Part shown: positions 32,949-43,209 of the stretch, one piece after another
Layout: each line of letters begins with the position of its first letter
How positions within the stretch are numbered: the first letter of the stretch is position 1
Made by a program: the position numbers and the translations under genes
Notes under the pieces: model-generated
Database searches by the model: none
The model's input: only the letters and a program-made list of their open reading frames with translations
Told to the model about the DNA's origin: nothing
Assembly (NCBI GenBank): GCA_903772945.1
Contig: CAICTM010000453.1
Span: forward strand, 1-64,000
Length of the DNA: 64,000 bases
Direction: 5' to 3'
Origin: Seminavis robusta
Taxonomy: Eukaryota > Bacillariophyta > Bacillariophyceae > Naviculales > Naviculaceae

Positions 32949-35171
32949 TTAAATGCCATCTGGATCTCGACGGCGCTTCGCGGCACGCTCTGCATCTGCC
33001 ACAGCATCCTGGGAAAGAAACTTCCTCTTCAATTCCAACATGTGCCTAAACTCTGCTTGATCAGGTGTCTCCGCGGCCGAGACAGACGCAGCCGCTCCAT
33101 CAGCTGCTCCTGATCCTCCCGCCAGCTTTTGCTTCAGCAGGTATTCCTCGATTGCACTGTTCCCTGCAGCATTGTCAAATCCTGAAGCAGAACCAGTACG
33201 CCTCAATTGCTGAATCATGGCTTCCTTTTCGGCCAATTCTGCGACTAGTGCTTCCTTATCCAGCAAGGCAGCAGCAGCCGCTTTCTTGGCAGAGGCTTCT
33301 TCATCACCGGCCACAGCCGCCAACGCTGCAGCTGATGACAATCCCTTCTTCTGCAGCAATGCCGCCAATTCCAAGCGACTACTGGAAGACTTGGCACCAC
33401 CAAAGGAAGCATTGGAAAAGACGGAAGAGGTGGATGCAGCCGCACCAGGGTCTCCTCCATTTTTCAACATTTCCCTCAACCTCAGGCTAGATAGGTTCGA
33501 ACGCGATCCTCCAGCAGCACCAGCCAGTCCAATTCCAGATCCGGTCCGAGTCCAGTTCCCACCAGCAGATGCACCACTCATGAGATCCACGCCACTGCCA
33601 TGGCGTTTTAGGAGGTCCGCGAGAGAACTACCCGATTTAAGACCTTCGGCGGCATCGCCCGCCGATGCACGGGATGCCAGGAGAGACCTTAATCCTGCCG
33701 CTGCCGCAGACGATGATCCTCCACCACCACTCCGACCCGCAGCCCTGGCGGCATTCAACAAATTGCTGGTGGAATTTTTGGCTCGCAAACCGGCCAGTCC
33801 TCCACTGCTGGCCATGGCATTCAACAAGTTGCTGGTCGACATTTTCTTGGCAAAGGACGCATTCTGGAGCAAGTTACTGGCAGATGCGCCCCCTCTACCA
33901 AATGCAGAGCTCAGTAAATTGCTGGTGGAATTCTTATGAAAGGAATTCCGGGCCGCATTGAGCAAATTGCTGGTCGAATTCTTTTGTAGAGCCGCATTCA
34001 ACAAATTGGAAGCGGAAGTTCCTCCTCCTCGATGGAACGAATTTCGGGCCGCATTGAGCAGATTGCTCCTCGATCCCGCCGCATTCAATAAATTGTTGCG
34101 AGAACCGGCACCAAATATATTGCTGCGCGATCCCGACTGGCTGTTGGTTCCTCCAAACGGATTCTGCAAGAGAGTTTCCGCACTGGCTCGTGCCTGGAGT
34201 TCGGCAGCAGACCCCAAGAAATTTTCCACACTGGTGCGAGATTGCAATTCGGACTGGGCTCGTTTCTCCAATTCGGCCGCCAATTGGGCCGTACTAAATC
34301 CTCCCAGGTTTTCGCCACTGGCAGACGCCATGAGACCTCCTGTTGCCGCGGGTGGAGCCTTGAGACCACCACCACCAGACCCTCCCAACAGAAGAGCCCG
34401 TCCCGCAGCCGCCGCCTTGCTGTTGGAGCGACCCCCAAACAGTGCCGCCGCATCGAGACCACCGGGAAGACCAGCAGCTCCACCAGTGGCAGCGGACAGC
34501 AAGCCCGCACTGGTCGACCCCATAAGACCCGCTGCCTCTGGCATCATTCCAGCAGCAGCAGGCGGTGGCACTGCATCACCACCACCACCAGGGATATTAT
34601 TATTATTCTCGGAGGATGCCATGGCCGACATGGGGCTGGCTTTGGCGAGGAATTTCCGTTCCAGTTCCTGCAATTTGGCACGACGAGACCTCACTTCCTC
34701 ATTGGAAAGGCTGTTCTTCCTCCTCACATACACTTGCTTGCCATTGTAGTTGGATCCTACAAACTTCTTGCTGATACGCATTGGCTGACAGTTCAACATC
34801 TTGGAGAGAAAGGTACGAAGACTGGTCCCCTCGGCGAGTGGGAGTAGACCCAACTTGAACTCTTCCACCAAGGCTTCCACATACGCCTCTTCTTCCGGGG
34901 TCCACTTGCCCTGATGGACCGGCTGGTCCGGATTAGGTCCTTCGTCTTTCGGCATGCTATGCTGGGTACGACTATTACTACTTGGACTGAATGCAAAATC
35001 GAAACAATGTGAGGGAAAGGGGAGGTTAGTTTCAAAGGAAAGAGTGCAATAAGCACCTTTGATGTTGGTGATGACCAATTCGCTGCTGTTGGAGCTCGAG
35101 CTCCGAACACCGCCGACCAGAGACAGTTCGGACGCCAGCGAACGCGTGGATGGCTTGCCAGAAAATGACAT
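32949..35171 (-). CDS. SANT/Myb-like nuclear protein with NLLNAA repeats
   Basis: The 740-residue product has one conserved domain at about residues 86-175: GKWTPEEEAYVEALVEEFKL, then LPLAEGTSLRTFLSKMLNC, MRISKKFVG and GKQVYVRR. This is the SANT-like module widespread in diatoms and oomycetes. The rest is low complexity (Gly, Ser, Ala). The middle third (roughly residues 345-480) repeats a motif of the form STSNLLNAA about nine times (SRSNLLNAARNSFHRGG, NSTSNLLNAARNSFHKNS). It ends in a basic ERAAKRRRDPDGI, a possible nuclear signal. An alternative start is M73 (MPKDEGPN); the preceding segment (YCTLSFETNLPFPSHCFDFAF) may be a retained intron. A DNA- or chromatin-binding role is inferred from the SANT-like fold. 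Confidence 0.75.
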   Translation of the reverse strand: MSFSGKPSTRSLASELSLVGGVRSSSSNSSELVITNIKGAYCTLSFETNLPFPSHCFDFAFSPSSNSRTQHSMPKDEGPNPDQPVHQGKWTPEEEAYVEALVEEFKLGLLPLAEGTSLRTFLSKMLNCQPMRISKKFVGSNYNGKQVYVRRKNSLSNEEVRSRRAKLQELERKFLAKASPMSAMASSENNNNIPGGGGDAVPPPAAAGMMPEAAGLMGSTSAGLLSAATGGAAGLPGGLDAAALFGGRSNSKAAAAGRALLLGGSGGGGLKAPPAATGGLMASASGENLGGFSTAQLAAELEKRAQSELQSRTSVENFLGSAAELQARASAETLLQNPFGGTNSQSGSRSNIFGAGSRNNLLNAAGSRSNLLNAARNSFHRGGGTSASNLLNAALQKNSTSNLLNAARNSFHKNSTSNLLSSAFGRGGASASNLLQNASFAKKMSTSNLLNAMASSGGLAGLRAKNSTSNLLNAARAAGRSGGGGSSSAAAAGLRSLLASRASAGDAAEGLKSGSSLADLLKRHGSGVDLMSGASAGGNWTRTGSGIGLAGAAGGSRSNLSSLRLREMLKNGGDPGAAASTSSVFSNASFGGAKSSSSRLELAALLQKKGLSSAAALAAVAGDEEASAKKAAAAALLDKEALVAELAEKEAMIQQLRRTGSASGFDNAAGNSAIEEYLLKQKLAGGSGAADGAAASVSAAETPDQAEFRHMLELKRKFLSQDAVADAERAAKRRRDPDGI

Positions 35172-36762
35172 TTTGAATCTATTTCACTAAAATTACAGAA
35201 AAACTTTATAACACATCAGCACAAATATCTCCAAAGTCATAACTTCTGCTTTTTTGAAAAACCTACGTGTTGCAAGTTGGGCGACCATGGGTGGCCAGAA
35301 GCTTAAATCCACCCAACGAAGGGTAGAAAGCAAAACATAAACAAGCGGAAGCACAAGCACAAGGTAACCCTCGCTGGGTCCTTCTTGAAGGCTTGACGAT
35401 GTCGCACTCTTGCACCTAAGAACTCTGACCCTAACGAACACTCGTGGACTGCCGATGTCCATGTCATAACTTTGCTTGGGATTGTTGGGCTATGGTGGGA
35501 TTTTACTTGATTAGTTGTTGTAAGAGCTGTAGCCGCCATGAAAGCAACGCATGTTTGTCAGCTGTGACCATACCAGTGGTGGTGGAGGAGCATGGCAAGA
35601 ACCCCACCTGCAAATTTGCCCCTCCAAGCCAACTACAAACTGCCAGCCAATAGCTTTCATGAAGATTGAAGAACTGTTGCAACATTGCAATACCTGTATG
35701 CACGTGTCGACTTTACCTGTGATGGCTCTGGTACCCCTTGTAGCTATTGTCTCTACTAGCTAGGTCAGCCATCGTATCTGCCTGTTCTCCTGTGCTCAAG
35801 GAAGTAACGGCAAGTTCAACGCTAGCTAGCCAGGAGCAATAGCTGCTTCGAATTCTGCCTGGATGCCGGAAACCACAGCTATCTTCATCCTTTTCACTTG
35901 TTCTACGCCAGGCAGTCTGGCGCAGACAAGGCCAAAGCAAGAACCGACGCTGCAGGCAAATCGGTTACTCTGAGTAGAAATGTTCCTTGTCGGTCAACAT
36001 GATTCCCTAGCGAGGCTTGACAGGCAATGGCACTGACATCAACCCAAAAAAGCAACTCGCGCTGCTGCAGGGACCTAATGATTCAATCCATCGCTCCGAG
36101 AGCTCTGGCCCCACCCCACTCCTGGCAATCACAAGTGCAGGTACTGCCGGCGGTACAATTTGGATACCCCGACGGCAATCACGACATTGGTACACAACTG
36201 GATACCGCACGGTTTGTGCTACCGTTACCGTTACCACGCCCAATCACCATCATACAACCGATACCCCATCGCTATTTCTAGCTAGCTAGACGAACCTAGT
36301 TACAACAAGATACCCCATCTCTCCTGGCTACCCTCAGGCGCTCTAGTGCAGCGTGTTCCACAGTACATGTACAGGTAGTCAGTTTTTGTTCAAACGTATC
36401 CCTAATAATGTATATATTTATTTGTACTAGCTTTTCTTGCTTTCCGCTAACATGTACCTTGTGTATGAAAGCCAATACAGTATCACCTTTCCCTTGCAGA
36501 CTGAGCTGGACTTTTGGTTAACCCCAACCCAGGAACCAAGAACCCGAAAATCATGCTCTCCAGCGAGCCACCTTATGGTCTCAGCAGGGACTGCAGCAGT
36601 GCATCATTGGGTGGTTATGGCCAATCATAGCATAGTACGAGACCAGGGTGGCAGGGTGTGTTGTTCTTGAAAAGGAATCTTCAATCTGTCTTGATCTGAA
36701 TTGAGTGTCAACAGAGGGAGATGCCGGTCATTGCCGACTCGTTATAGCATCCGATCGCCCAC
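35172..36762. other. intergenic, no supported gene
   Basis: Overlapping short frames on both strands, none with a domain. gttaccgttacc and ctagctag runs lie near 36222-36290. Confidence 0.5.
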
Positions 36763-37092
36763 TCAAGCATGAGAGTGCATGGAGCGACAAGAGAGATCAT
36801 CCAACTTGATCTGATTGACTCGCATGCGCCACAAGGATCGAATCTCCACATCCGAAGGACGACGGTTGCCGGTCGACGAACAATCAATGGTATGACCGCG
36901 TCGCAACTGCGTCATGGGTGGAGCCGTGCTGCTGCTGCTGCTGTGATTGCTGCTGTTGCTGCTGCTCGTGTCCAGCACCAACACATCTCGAGCAGCGCCC
37001 TTGCCCACGGCGAGGTCTTCCATGCGGGCCACTTCTTGAAGACGAACGCTGCGGCGTTGCGCCAAAGAGTCGTTGCTGAATTCCATCATCAT
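36763..37092 (-). CDS. small Ser-rich hypothetical protein
   Basis: The frame gives 109 residues: MMMEFSNDSLAQRRSVRLQE, a Ser/Asn run coded by agcagcaacagc-type repeats, then a charged end (EIRSLWRMRVNQIKLDD). It starts at the first of three tandem ATGs. An equally long frame exists on the opposite strand, which weakens the call. No family is recognised. Confidence 0.3.
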   Translation of the reverse strand: MMMEFSNDSLAQRRSVRLQEVARMEDLAVGKGAARDVLVLDTSSSNSSNHSSSSSTAPPMTQLRRGHTIDCSSTGNRRPSDVEIRSLWRMRVNQIKLDDLSCRSMHSHA

Positions 37093-38426
37093 TGTGAGTT
37101 ATTTTAGTTTTTTGAGTGTTTTGAGTCCTGATAAACCAACGGCAAAAAGTGTGCTCGCTAAAAGCAAAAGTAAGTGTGCTCGGAACGAGGGCGAAAAAAT
37201 TGTGTCTTGCGAATTGCACCTGGTCAAAGAACGAACCTGTTCATCAATGCAATCAAAGCCCCTTCCCAAGAGTGACTCCAAGAGTTCACCACAAGACCAG
37301 AAAGCAGAAGCACAGAGGTTCTCGGTGGTTACCTGTCAAAAAGCCAAAGTGCCTTCAAGATGGACAACCCTTCGGCAACTCTACGACCAATCCCCGTACA
37401 AACCTACAGCTTCGCCAACACGAGCACAGAACTGTACAAGTTCCTTCCTTTGTTTGTTTAGGAGGAGGTGTAGCGAGTTGCGACTTTTTGCTCTGATGTC
37501 GTTTTACGGTAAGACCTTCAGGGCAGTCACAGTCATTCAAAATGTCTTTGTCCTAAGTGACAATAAAAGGGTTTAAATAAATGCAGAAACTATTTACGCA
37601 ACAGTGCCAGAGCTTTAAGACCCAGCAAATTTGTCCCGAGCGCAAACGCACTGGGCGCAATAGTGGCGGCGACATCAAAGACCGTTCAAAGGCAATTGGG
37701 GGTTCTATCTTCTATTGTGTAGCTGTTGTGTAGTTGCTGTGACAGTTTCCGAATGTGCAATGACTCATGGTGTCAGCTGCCCACCATTCGATCTGCAATT
37801 GATAATATAATAATGGAGACTCCCTTTGTTTAGATGGAAGGCCCACTGGTCATATGTCGGAAACAAAGAATTATCAAACACACATAGTCTTGAAATCTCT
37901 TATTACTGTAGTGCTCTCAGTAGTTCACCTGCACTGGTACCGTACAACATCAATCAGCTCATCAGCTCATCAAATCTATTGGAAGCTTTCCTATCCGTTC
38001 ATCCTTCTTTTCGACCGGGCATCTCAGTTTGATAACATCTACCGGTACTAGCTACCGGTAGCTAGCTAGCTAGCTATTAATAGTAGGTCTATCTGTTCTG
38101 TCATTGCACAGGCAAGGATTGCGTGGGCGCGTGGAATCAGAGAGGAGAGGAAGTGAAACATGGATGGGCGGAGCTAGCTAGTCTTCATAGAGCTACAGTG
38201 TGCATGGCTAGCTAGATCTTGCTTGTAGATAGCCAAATTTACACAAACGGGTTATCATCAGCTCAGCCACAATGAGTTTCTTTCACCAGCTAGAGGGCAT
38301 CGTCGCTGTTCAGCCACAAGGTCATGGCCTTCGTTCGAAAACAATGTACAAACAAATGGATCCAGAGAGAGAGAGAGAGAGAGAGTTCTTGGCTCTAGTA
38401 GAGGGCTTCCCTCATCAGATGCTGGA
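37093..38426. other. intergenic with CTAG and GA runs
   Basis: taccggtagctagctagcta lies near 38053-38078, and a (GA)n run of about 11 units is at 38363-38385. No gene is supported. Confidence 0.5.
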
Positions 38427-40364
38427 TCACTGCTGTTGCTGATTGCCATATTGACCATGATAGAGATTCAGCCTTGCATCCCACAAGTGGTCCACTGTAC
38501 TTGTGGAAGGTAGCATGTAAGGCTGCCCCAAGACCGCATGCCATGTGTTCTCCAAAGCCCAACACCTATATCGAGCCTGACTGCTCTCTCCCAGCAGAAT
38601 GCTATCCTGCAACTTTTTGTAGTGCTCCTTGGGCTTCCATCGGATCTGTTCTCTGGTAACGGCAAAGCAAGCACCCGTTCGAGTCTGAGTGGTCGTGTTG
38701 CCTGCTGTTGTTGCATCCTTGGAGTAGTGCAAGCCCATAATGTCAAAAATGTCCCTTGGATGGTATGCCAATGTAAATTCCTTGTCATTAATGTTCGGAA
38801 TGTCCAATTGTTTCGGTCCAAAATGAAGAAATGTGGAACGTGCGGAATCCCAACGATAGGATTCGGCAGCGACACGGAGCTCCATAAAGGTTTTGAAGGG
38901 AGTATGCTCGTGACGCCACACTTTGGTGGGTTTTCCTCGTCCAATCAGAGCATCCGATTGCAAGAAAAAGTTGATATCGGGAAGGTTGTCGTAGTCTTCC
39001 ACAATGGTTTGGAGGTAGCCCGAGCACTCCTCCGACCCGGCATTTTTGAAAGGTTTGGAGCCTGGAGAGGCGACACTTTGTCCACAAGTCTCCCACACGG
39101 TCAATTTCCAGTCGGGGGGAATCTCATTCAACCAACTCATTCGAGTAGTGTCTTCATTGCAGTGAACCACTGTCACACCATATTTCGGTGGTGGTTTTGC
39201 AGATGGAGGTGTGGTTTGAACTGGTGGATTGGTTTGTGCGGCTGCTACTTGGGACCTGAATTGCTCTTGGATATTGGGTGGTTGACGGTCGAACCATGCC
39301 CGAGAAATTCCTGGGTAATAATGTTTCTTGCCAAGCCACAAATGGTCCACTGTGTGACTGGAGGGTAGAATGTATGGTTCTCCAAGAACGGCATGCCAAG
39401 TGTTTTCCAGTGCACAGCACCTCCGGCGAGCCTGATTACTATCCAGGGCAAGGATGCTTTGTTGTAACTTCTTGTAAGTTTCGACAGGCCTCCAATGAAT
39501 TCTTTCTCGTGACGCCGCAAAGCAAGCCCCAGAACGGGTCTCGGTACGGGTTACGTTTGGATCGGTGGATTGGATGTTGTCATCACCCTTGTAATACGGC
39601 AGTTGCATAATGTCAAAGACGTCTCGTGGGTTTCGTTCAGTATAGGCATTTTTATCGCTGTTGACATTCGCAATCCGTAAATGCCCGGCGGGAATTCCCC
39701 CTGGTCCATAATGTAGAAACATGGATCCCTCCCATGTTTCGGAATATTCCAGGGTCGCATTCAGCAGCTCTTGGACGTTCTTGAAGGGGGAGTGTTCCCC
39801 CCAGTAGTCCTTTCGACCCAATCCAATAAAGCCATCAGACTGAAAGAAAATGTTGATATCTGGTAGATTGTCGTAGTTTTCGATAATGGTTTGAAGATAC
39901 CCCGTGCATTCTTCCGACCCAGCATTCTTGAATGGCTTGGAAAATTGTGGGGAAATTGCCTGTCTGCATGTCTCGTAAACTACAACTTGCCAGTCTGATG
40001 GGATGTCCTTTAACCATTGCATTTTTTGCTCGCTCTCCTTGCAGTGAATAATAGTAAGGCCAATGGTCGGTCTTGCCGTTTTATTCTTTGAGGAGGCTTG
40101 GCTTCCAACTGATGATTCAGAGCCGGTTACTGCATTAGTAACACTTTCTGTGCCTTCAAGTGCCCTGATGGATTGCAACATACTTTCCGACAAGGCATTC
40201 AAATCCAGATGGGACCTTTGAAATGACAGACAAACTCCTAAACATAATAAAAAGCCGAATATCACTATCCTTTTGTTGGGTTTTGTGGATTCCGCTGGCT
40301 GGGCACTCGCCTTGGCAGCTCTTGCTCTCCCCCTGGCAGCCCTTGATTTCAAGGCTTTTGGCAT
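38427..40364 (-). CDS. double DUF3431 protein, membrane anchored
   Basis: The 645-residue product has a basic N-terminus and a signal-anchor at about residues 32-50 (RIVIFGFLLCLGVCLSF), as in Golgi type II proteins. Two copies of the same domain follow, at about residues 100-350 and 395-635. Each contains TVVHCNEDTTRMSWLNEIP or its like, then KPFKNAGSEECSGYLQTIVE, DNLPDINFFLQSD, RDIFDIMGLHYSK and TWHAVLGQPYMLPSTSTVDH. The NxGxExxxYLxxIxxNYDxLPDxxxFxQ pattern is DUF3431, often considered glycosyltransferase-like. The two halves are alike across their length, indicating an internal duplication. There is no intron. Enzyme activity is not established for the family. Confidence 0.8.
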   Translation of the reverse strand: MPKALKSRAARGRARAAKASAQPAESTKPNKRIVIFGFLLCLGVCLSFQRSHLDLNALSESMLQSIRALEGTESVTNAVTGSESSVGSQASSKNKTARPTIGLTIIHCKESEQKMQWLKDIPSDWQVVVYETCRQAISPQFSKPFKNAGSEECTGYLQTIIENYDNLPDINIFFQSDGFIGLGRKDYWGEHSPFKNVQELLNATLEYSETWEGSMFLHYGPGGIPAGHLRIANVNSDKNAYTERNPRDVFDIMQLPYYKGDDNIQSTDPNVTRTETRSGACFAASRERIHWRPVETYKKLQQSILALDSNQARRRCCALENTWHAVLGEPYILPSSHTVDHLWLGKKHYYPGISRAWFDRQPPNIQEQFRSQVAAAQTNPPVQTTPPSAKPPPKYGVTVVHCNEDTTRMSWLNEIPPDWKLTVWETCGQSVASPGSKPFKNAGSEECSGYLQTIVEDYDNLPDINFFLQSDALIGRGKPTKVWRHEHTPFKTFMELRVAAESYRWDSARSTFLHFGPKQLDIPNINDKEFTLAYHPRDIFDIMGLHYSKDATTAGNTTTQTRTGACFAVTREQIRWKPKEHYKKLQDSILLGESSQARYRCWALENTWHAVLGQPYMLPSTSTVDHLWDARLNLYHGQYGNQQQQ

Positions 40365-43209
40365 TGTCGATCGACTTGCCTCTGCTCTGGTTCTGTATTT
40401 GAGATTGGGTTCCTTCTTTGTGGTCAGAGTGGACTATGATGCGTGGGAATGTTGGAAAAATGATGGAGTTTTTAGTTGCTGGTGGCCTTCTTTGTGCTTT
40501 CTTTTCCGCAAGTCCCGGGATACGTAGTGAAGCTTCGCGCGAAAAGGGCGCATGCACCTCTGCAGCCCCGATTCCTCACTTTTGTTCTTTTCTTGGATCG
40601 ATCGATCTTTGTGAATTGATCCACTCCAAGTGAGCTTTAGAGCAATAACACTAGTAATGCTGCTTCAAAGCCCAACTTGGTGTGCCTTCTAGCTCTAGCA
40701 CCATAGGCACAGTCACAGGCCAGTCCACATGAGCTGATGTTGTAGGTCACTGAAAGTAGCTCTCGAGTAGCCCACAAGATATCGATTCAAGAACTTATCG
40801 CGTGAAGATCTCACAGTCTACCTGTATGGACGAAACGTGTGCCCGAGATACAGGTAGAGAGTGAGTCATAGTCATTTTTTACGCCAAGGCCAAAGTCACA
40901 AATAAAATTTATATGCAGGACAAGTACAAATTACTGCCGTACGGTAGCTAGACTAGCTATTACATGTAGCAAATATTACGACGGATAGTCTACTAGTACC
41001 GGTACCGGTACCTGTACAGGGAAGGAACGTGCATGTTCCTATTACGAGCACATGACCCTGAGAGCATGGAAATTGTAGAGCAACAATGGCACAGACTCGT
41101 TACCACCAAGGATAGTCATCATGCCAGTAAAATGCCATCGTCCATTGCTTTGATCAACCTGACAGCCGAGTTAGCTAGCCTATTGCATAGGAGGAGAAAG
41201 CACACCGTGGCGTGTTTCAAGCGAATCCCACCCTCAGCACGCAGCAGCCTTAGCACTGCTATGACACCTCAAACAATCTATTGCTCAGTTTTAGGGAAGC
41301 TCTTTGGCTGTACGTTCGTCAAGGAGTTGCTCTCTGAATACTTTTGAATTATTACACGAATGGATCCAGATTGATTCGATTCGATTCGATTCATTTGATA
41401 CACCATCCATGGACCATTTTCTGTAGTCGCCGCAAATAGGACCAAATAGCTAGGAAACACATTCCCTGTTTATGCGATATAGCGCACTGGGCTTTACTGC
41501 ATGCATTTCCCAGCAACGCCGGTCTGTTGACACCACCAGACCCTGCGTACTGGTACATGATCAATCATCACCAGGACCATACTGTATGCATGAAGACCTC
41601 CAGGACCATCTGCATGGACCACCTCCAAGACTGCAGGACCTAGACTACATGTAGTAGTTGACCATCAGCCAAGAGTGTACCATACCGAAAAATTGGGAGT
41701 GGGGTGGAATCGAATCGAATCGATCAGTCCAACGAAAACTTGATTTCTTGGTACCAGAACTCTCAACTCTCAAGTCGCTTTTTACGATGCAAAAGAACCC
41801 CGTGAGACAATTCAATTAAAGGTTGTAGGATTTGGCTGATATAGTCTTGTGCAACTTTCGATAATGAAATGTCTAAATAACTACGTAAACGCGATCAACA
41901 TCAATTAATAAAACAGCATCTAGAGTTGAGCAAGCACGAGTTCACCACCTCCCGTTACAGGTACATCACCAATGATTCCTCTCTCTAATACTGGAGTAGC
42001 TAGCATCTGTTTCAATGTTGACGGATTGATTCCTCGAAATTGCCAAAAAGCGGATGCGAAGTAGCTAGACACAAGCAAATCCGATTCCTCCAAAGCAAAC
42101 CTGGATAGAGTAGCGTATTGATGGATGATGGGTACGTTAGGCATGGACTATATGTACACGAATAAAGCTTGCCATTTTTGTTGCAATGGTTCGTGCCGTG
42201 GTGGCGAAGCAAACGCCAAGCTGCATGAGGCATAAGGCAAAAATTCATACAGCTTCGCTCTAGCAAACGAACTAGCATTACATTTCCTCTACCGGGCACC
42301 GGTAGCACTCACTCACATGCAAGCGAGCTTTCGGAGTCCGCAGCCATGTGCCATGGTTGGTAGTTGGTAGACGTATAATCTGGTGTTTCCAAAATGTTGT
42401 TCTACGATGTACTTCATGTAGCTAGACTACAGTAGATCTCTTATAGCTCTACAGTATTTGTAGCCTTTGTAGCTCCAGCCAGACAATAGAGGGCAATGGT
42501 ACTGGTACATGTACGAATTATTGTCGTAAACTGTATTTAGGAGTACTAAAAGCAATCTCTAAACACCCCTTCAAACATTTCATAAAGTGGGGGACGTTTG
42601 AACGTTTGAACCGGTAGATATTGCAGTCGTACTACCTGTACGGTAGCCAGTATGGCATGCAAGGTTCACTCGAGAAGGTTATGATGTTATGTACAGGTAA
42701 GAGAAGGATAGATGTAAGAGAAGGATAACATTTATTTGTTGCTCAATTTGTAGGACGACTGGTCGAAGTACGGCTCCAGTTCACTTCAAGAAAAGATGTA
42801 ACAAGTGTGAATGCTATCAAGGGGGTTTTAGAGTAGGGAAATTAGCTACGGAAGCCAGCCGGGGCTAGGCTTAAGAATGCTATAGATCCTGCGCGATACT
42901 CGAGTAGAAATTTTGCTCGCTCATTGTGAGGAGAAAGTTTCAAATTCAAACCCGGCTCTTGGGTCTCGTAAACGCAAACTCTGTACTATTGCTCTACATG
43001 TAGCTAGCTAGAGAGCGTGCTCTAGCTAGCAATATCTGTGGGAAGTTTGAAAGTGTAGTCCTGGCACCGAGCAAAAGAAATGGCAGCCACAACAACTTTT
43101 AGTTGCTCCAAATCAACGGATTGATCCATTCATAATTTTGATTCTTCAACCAAGAACACAAGAAAAAACAATCTCTCGCAAACCTTTCTCCTGCTTTAGC
43201 TTTGAGACA
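40365..43209. other. longest gene-poor stretch in the window
   Basis: A 104-residue frame at 41033-41347 has no recognisable domain and is not called. Notable sequence: taccggtaccggtacctgta near 40997, (GATTC)n near 41374-41392, its inverse (GAATC)n near 41710-41725, CTAG runs near 43003-43030, and repeat R1 copy b at 42821. Confidence 0.5.
42821..42875 (+). repeat. dispersed repeat R1, copy b
   Basis: It starts gggggttttagagtaggga, continues attagctacggaagccagcc and ends ggggctaggcttaag. It matches copy a (15561) over the whole length with a few substitutions. Confidence 0.75.

Noticed and set aside
33958-34749. 263-residue plus-strand frame within the SANT-like gene
   Set aside because: It is a shadow of the low-complexity Gly/Ser/Ala coding sequence; the minus strand carries the recognisable SANT-like domain.
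41033-41347. 104-residue plus-strand frame
   Set aside because: No domain, no splice partner and a gene-poor context.
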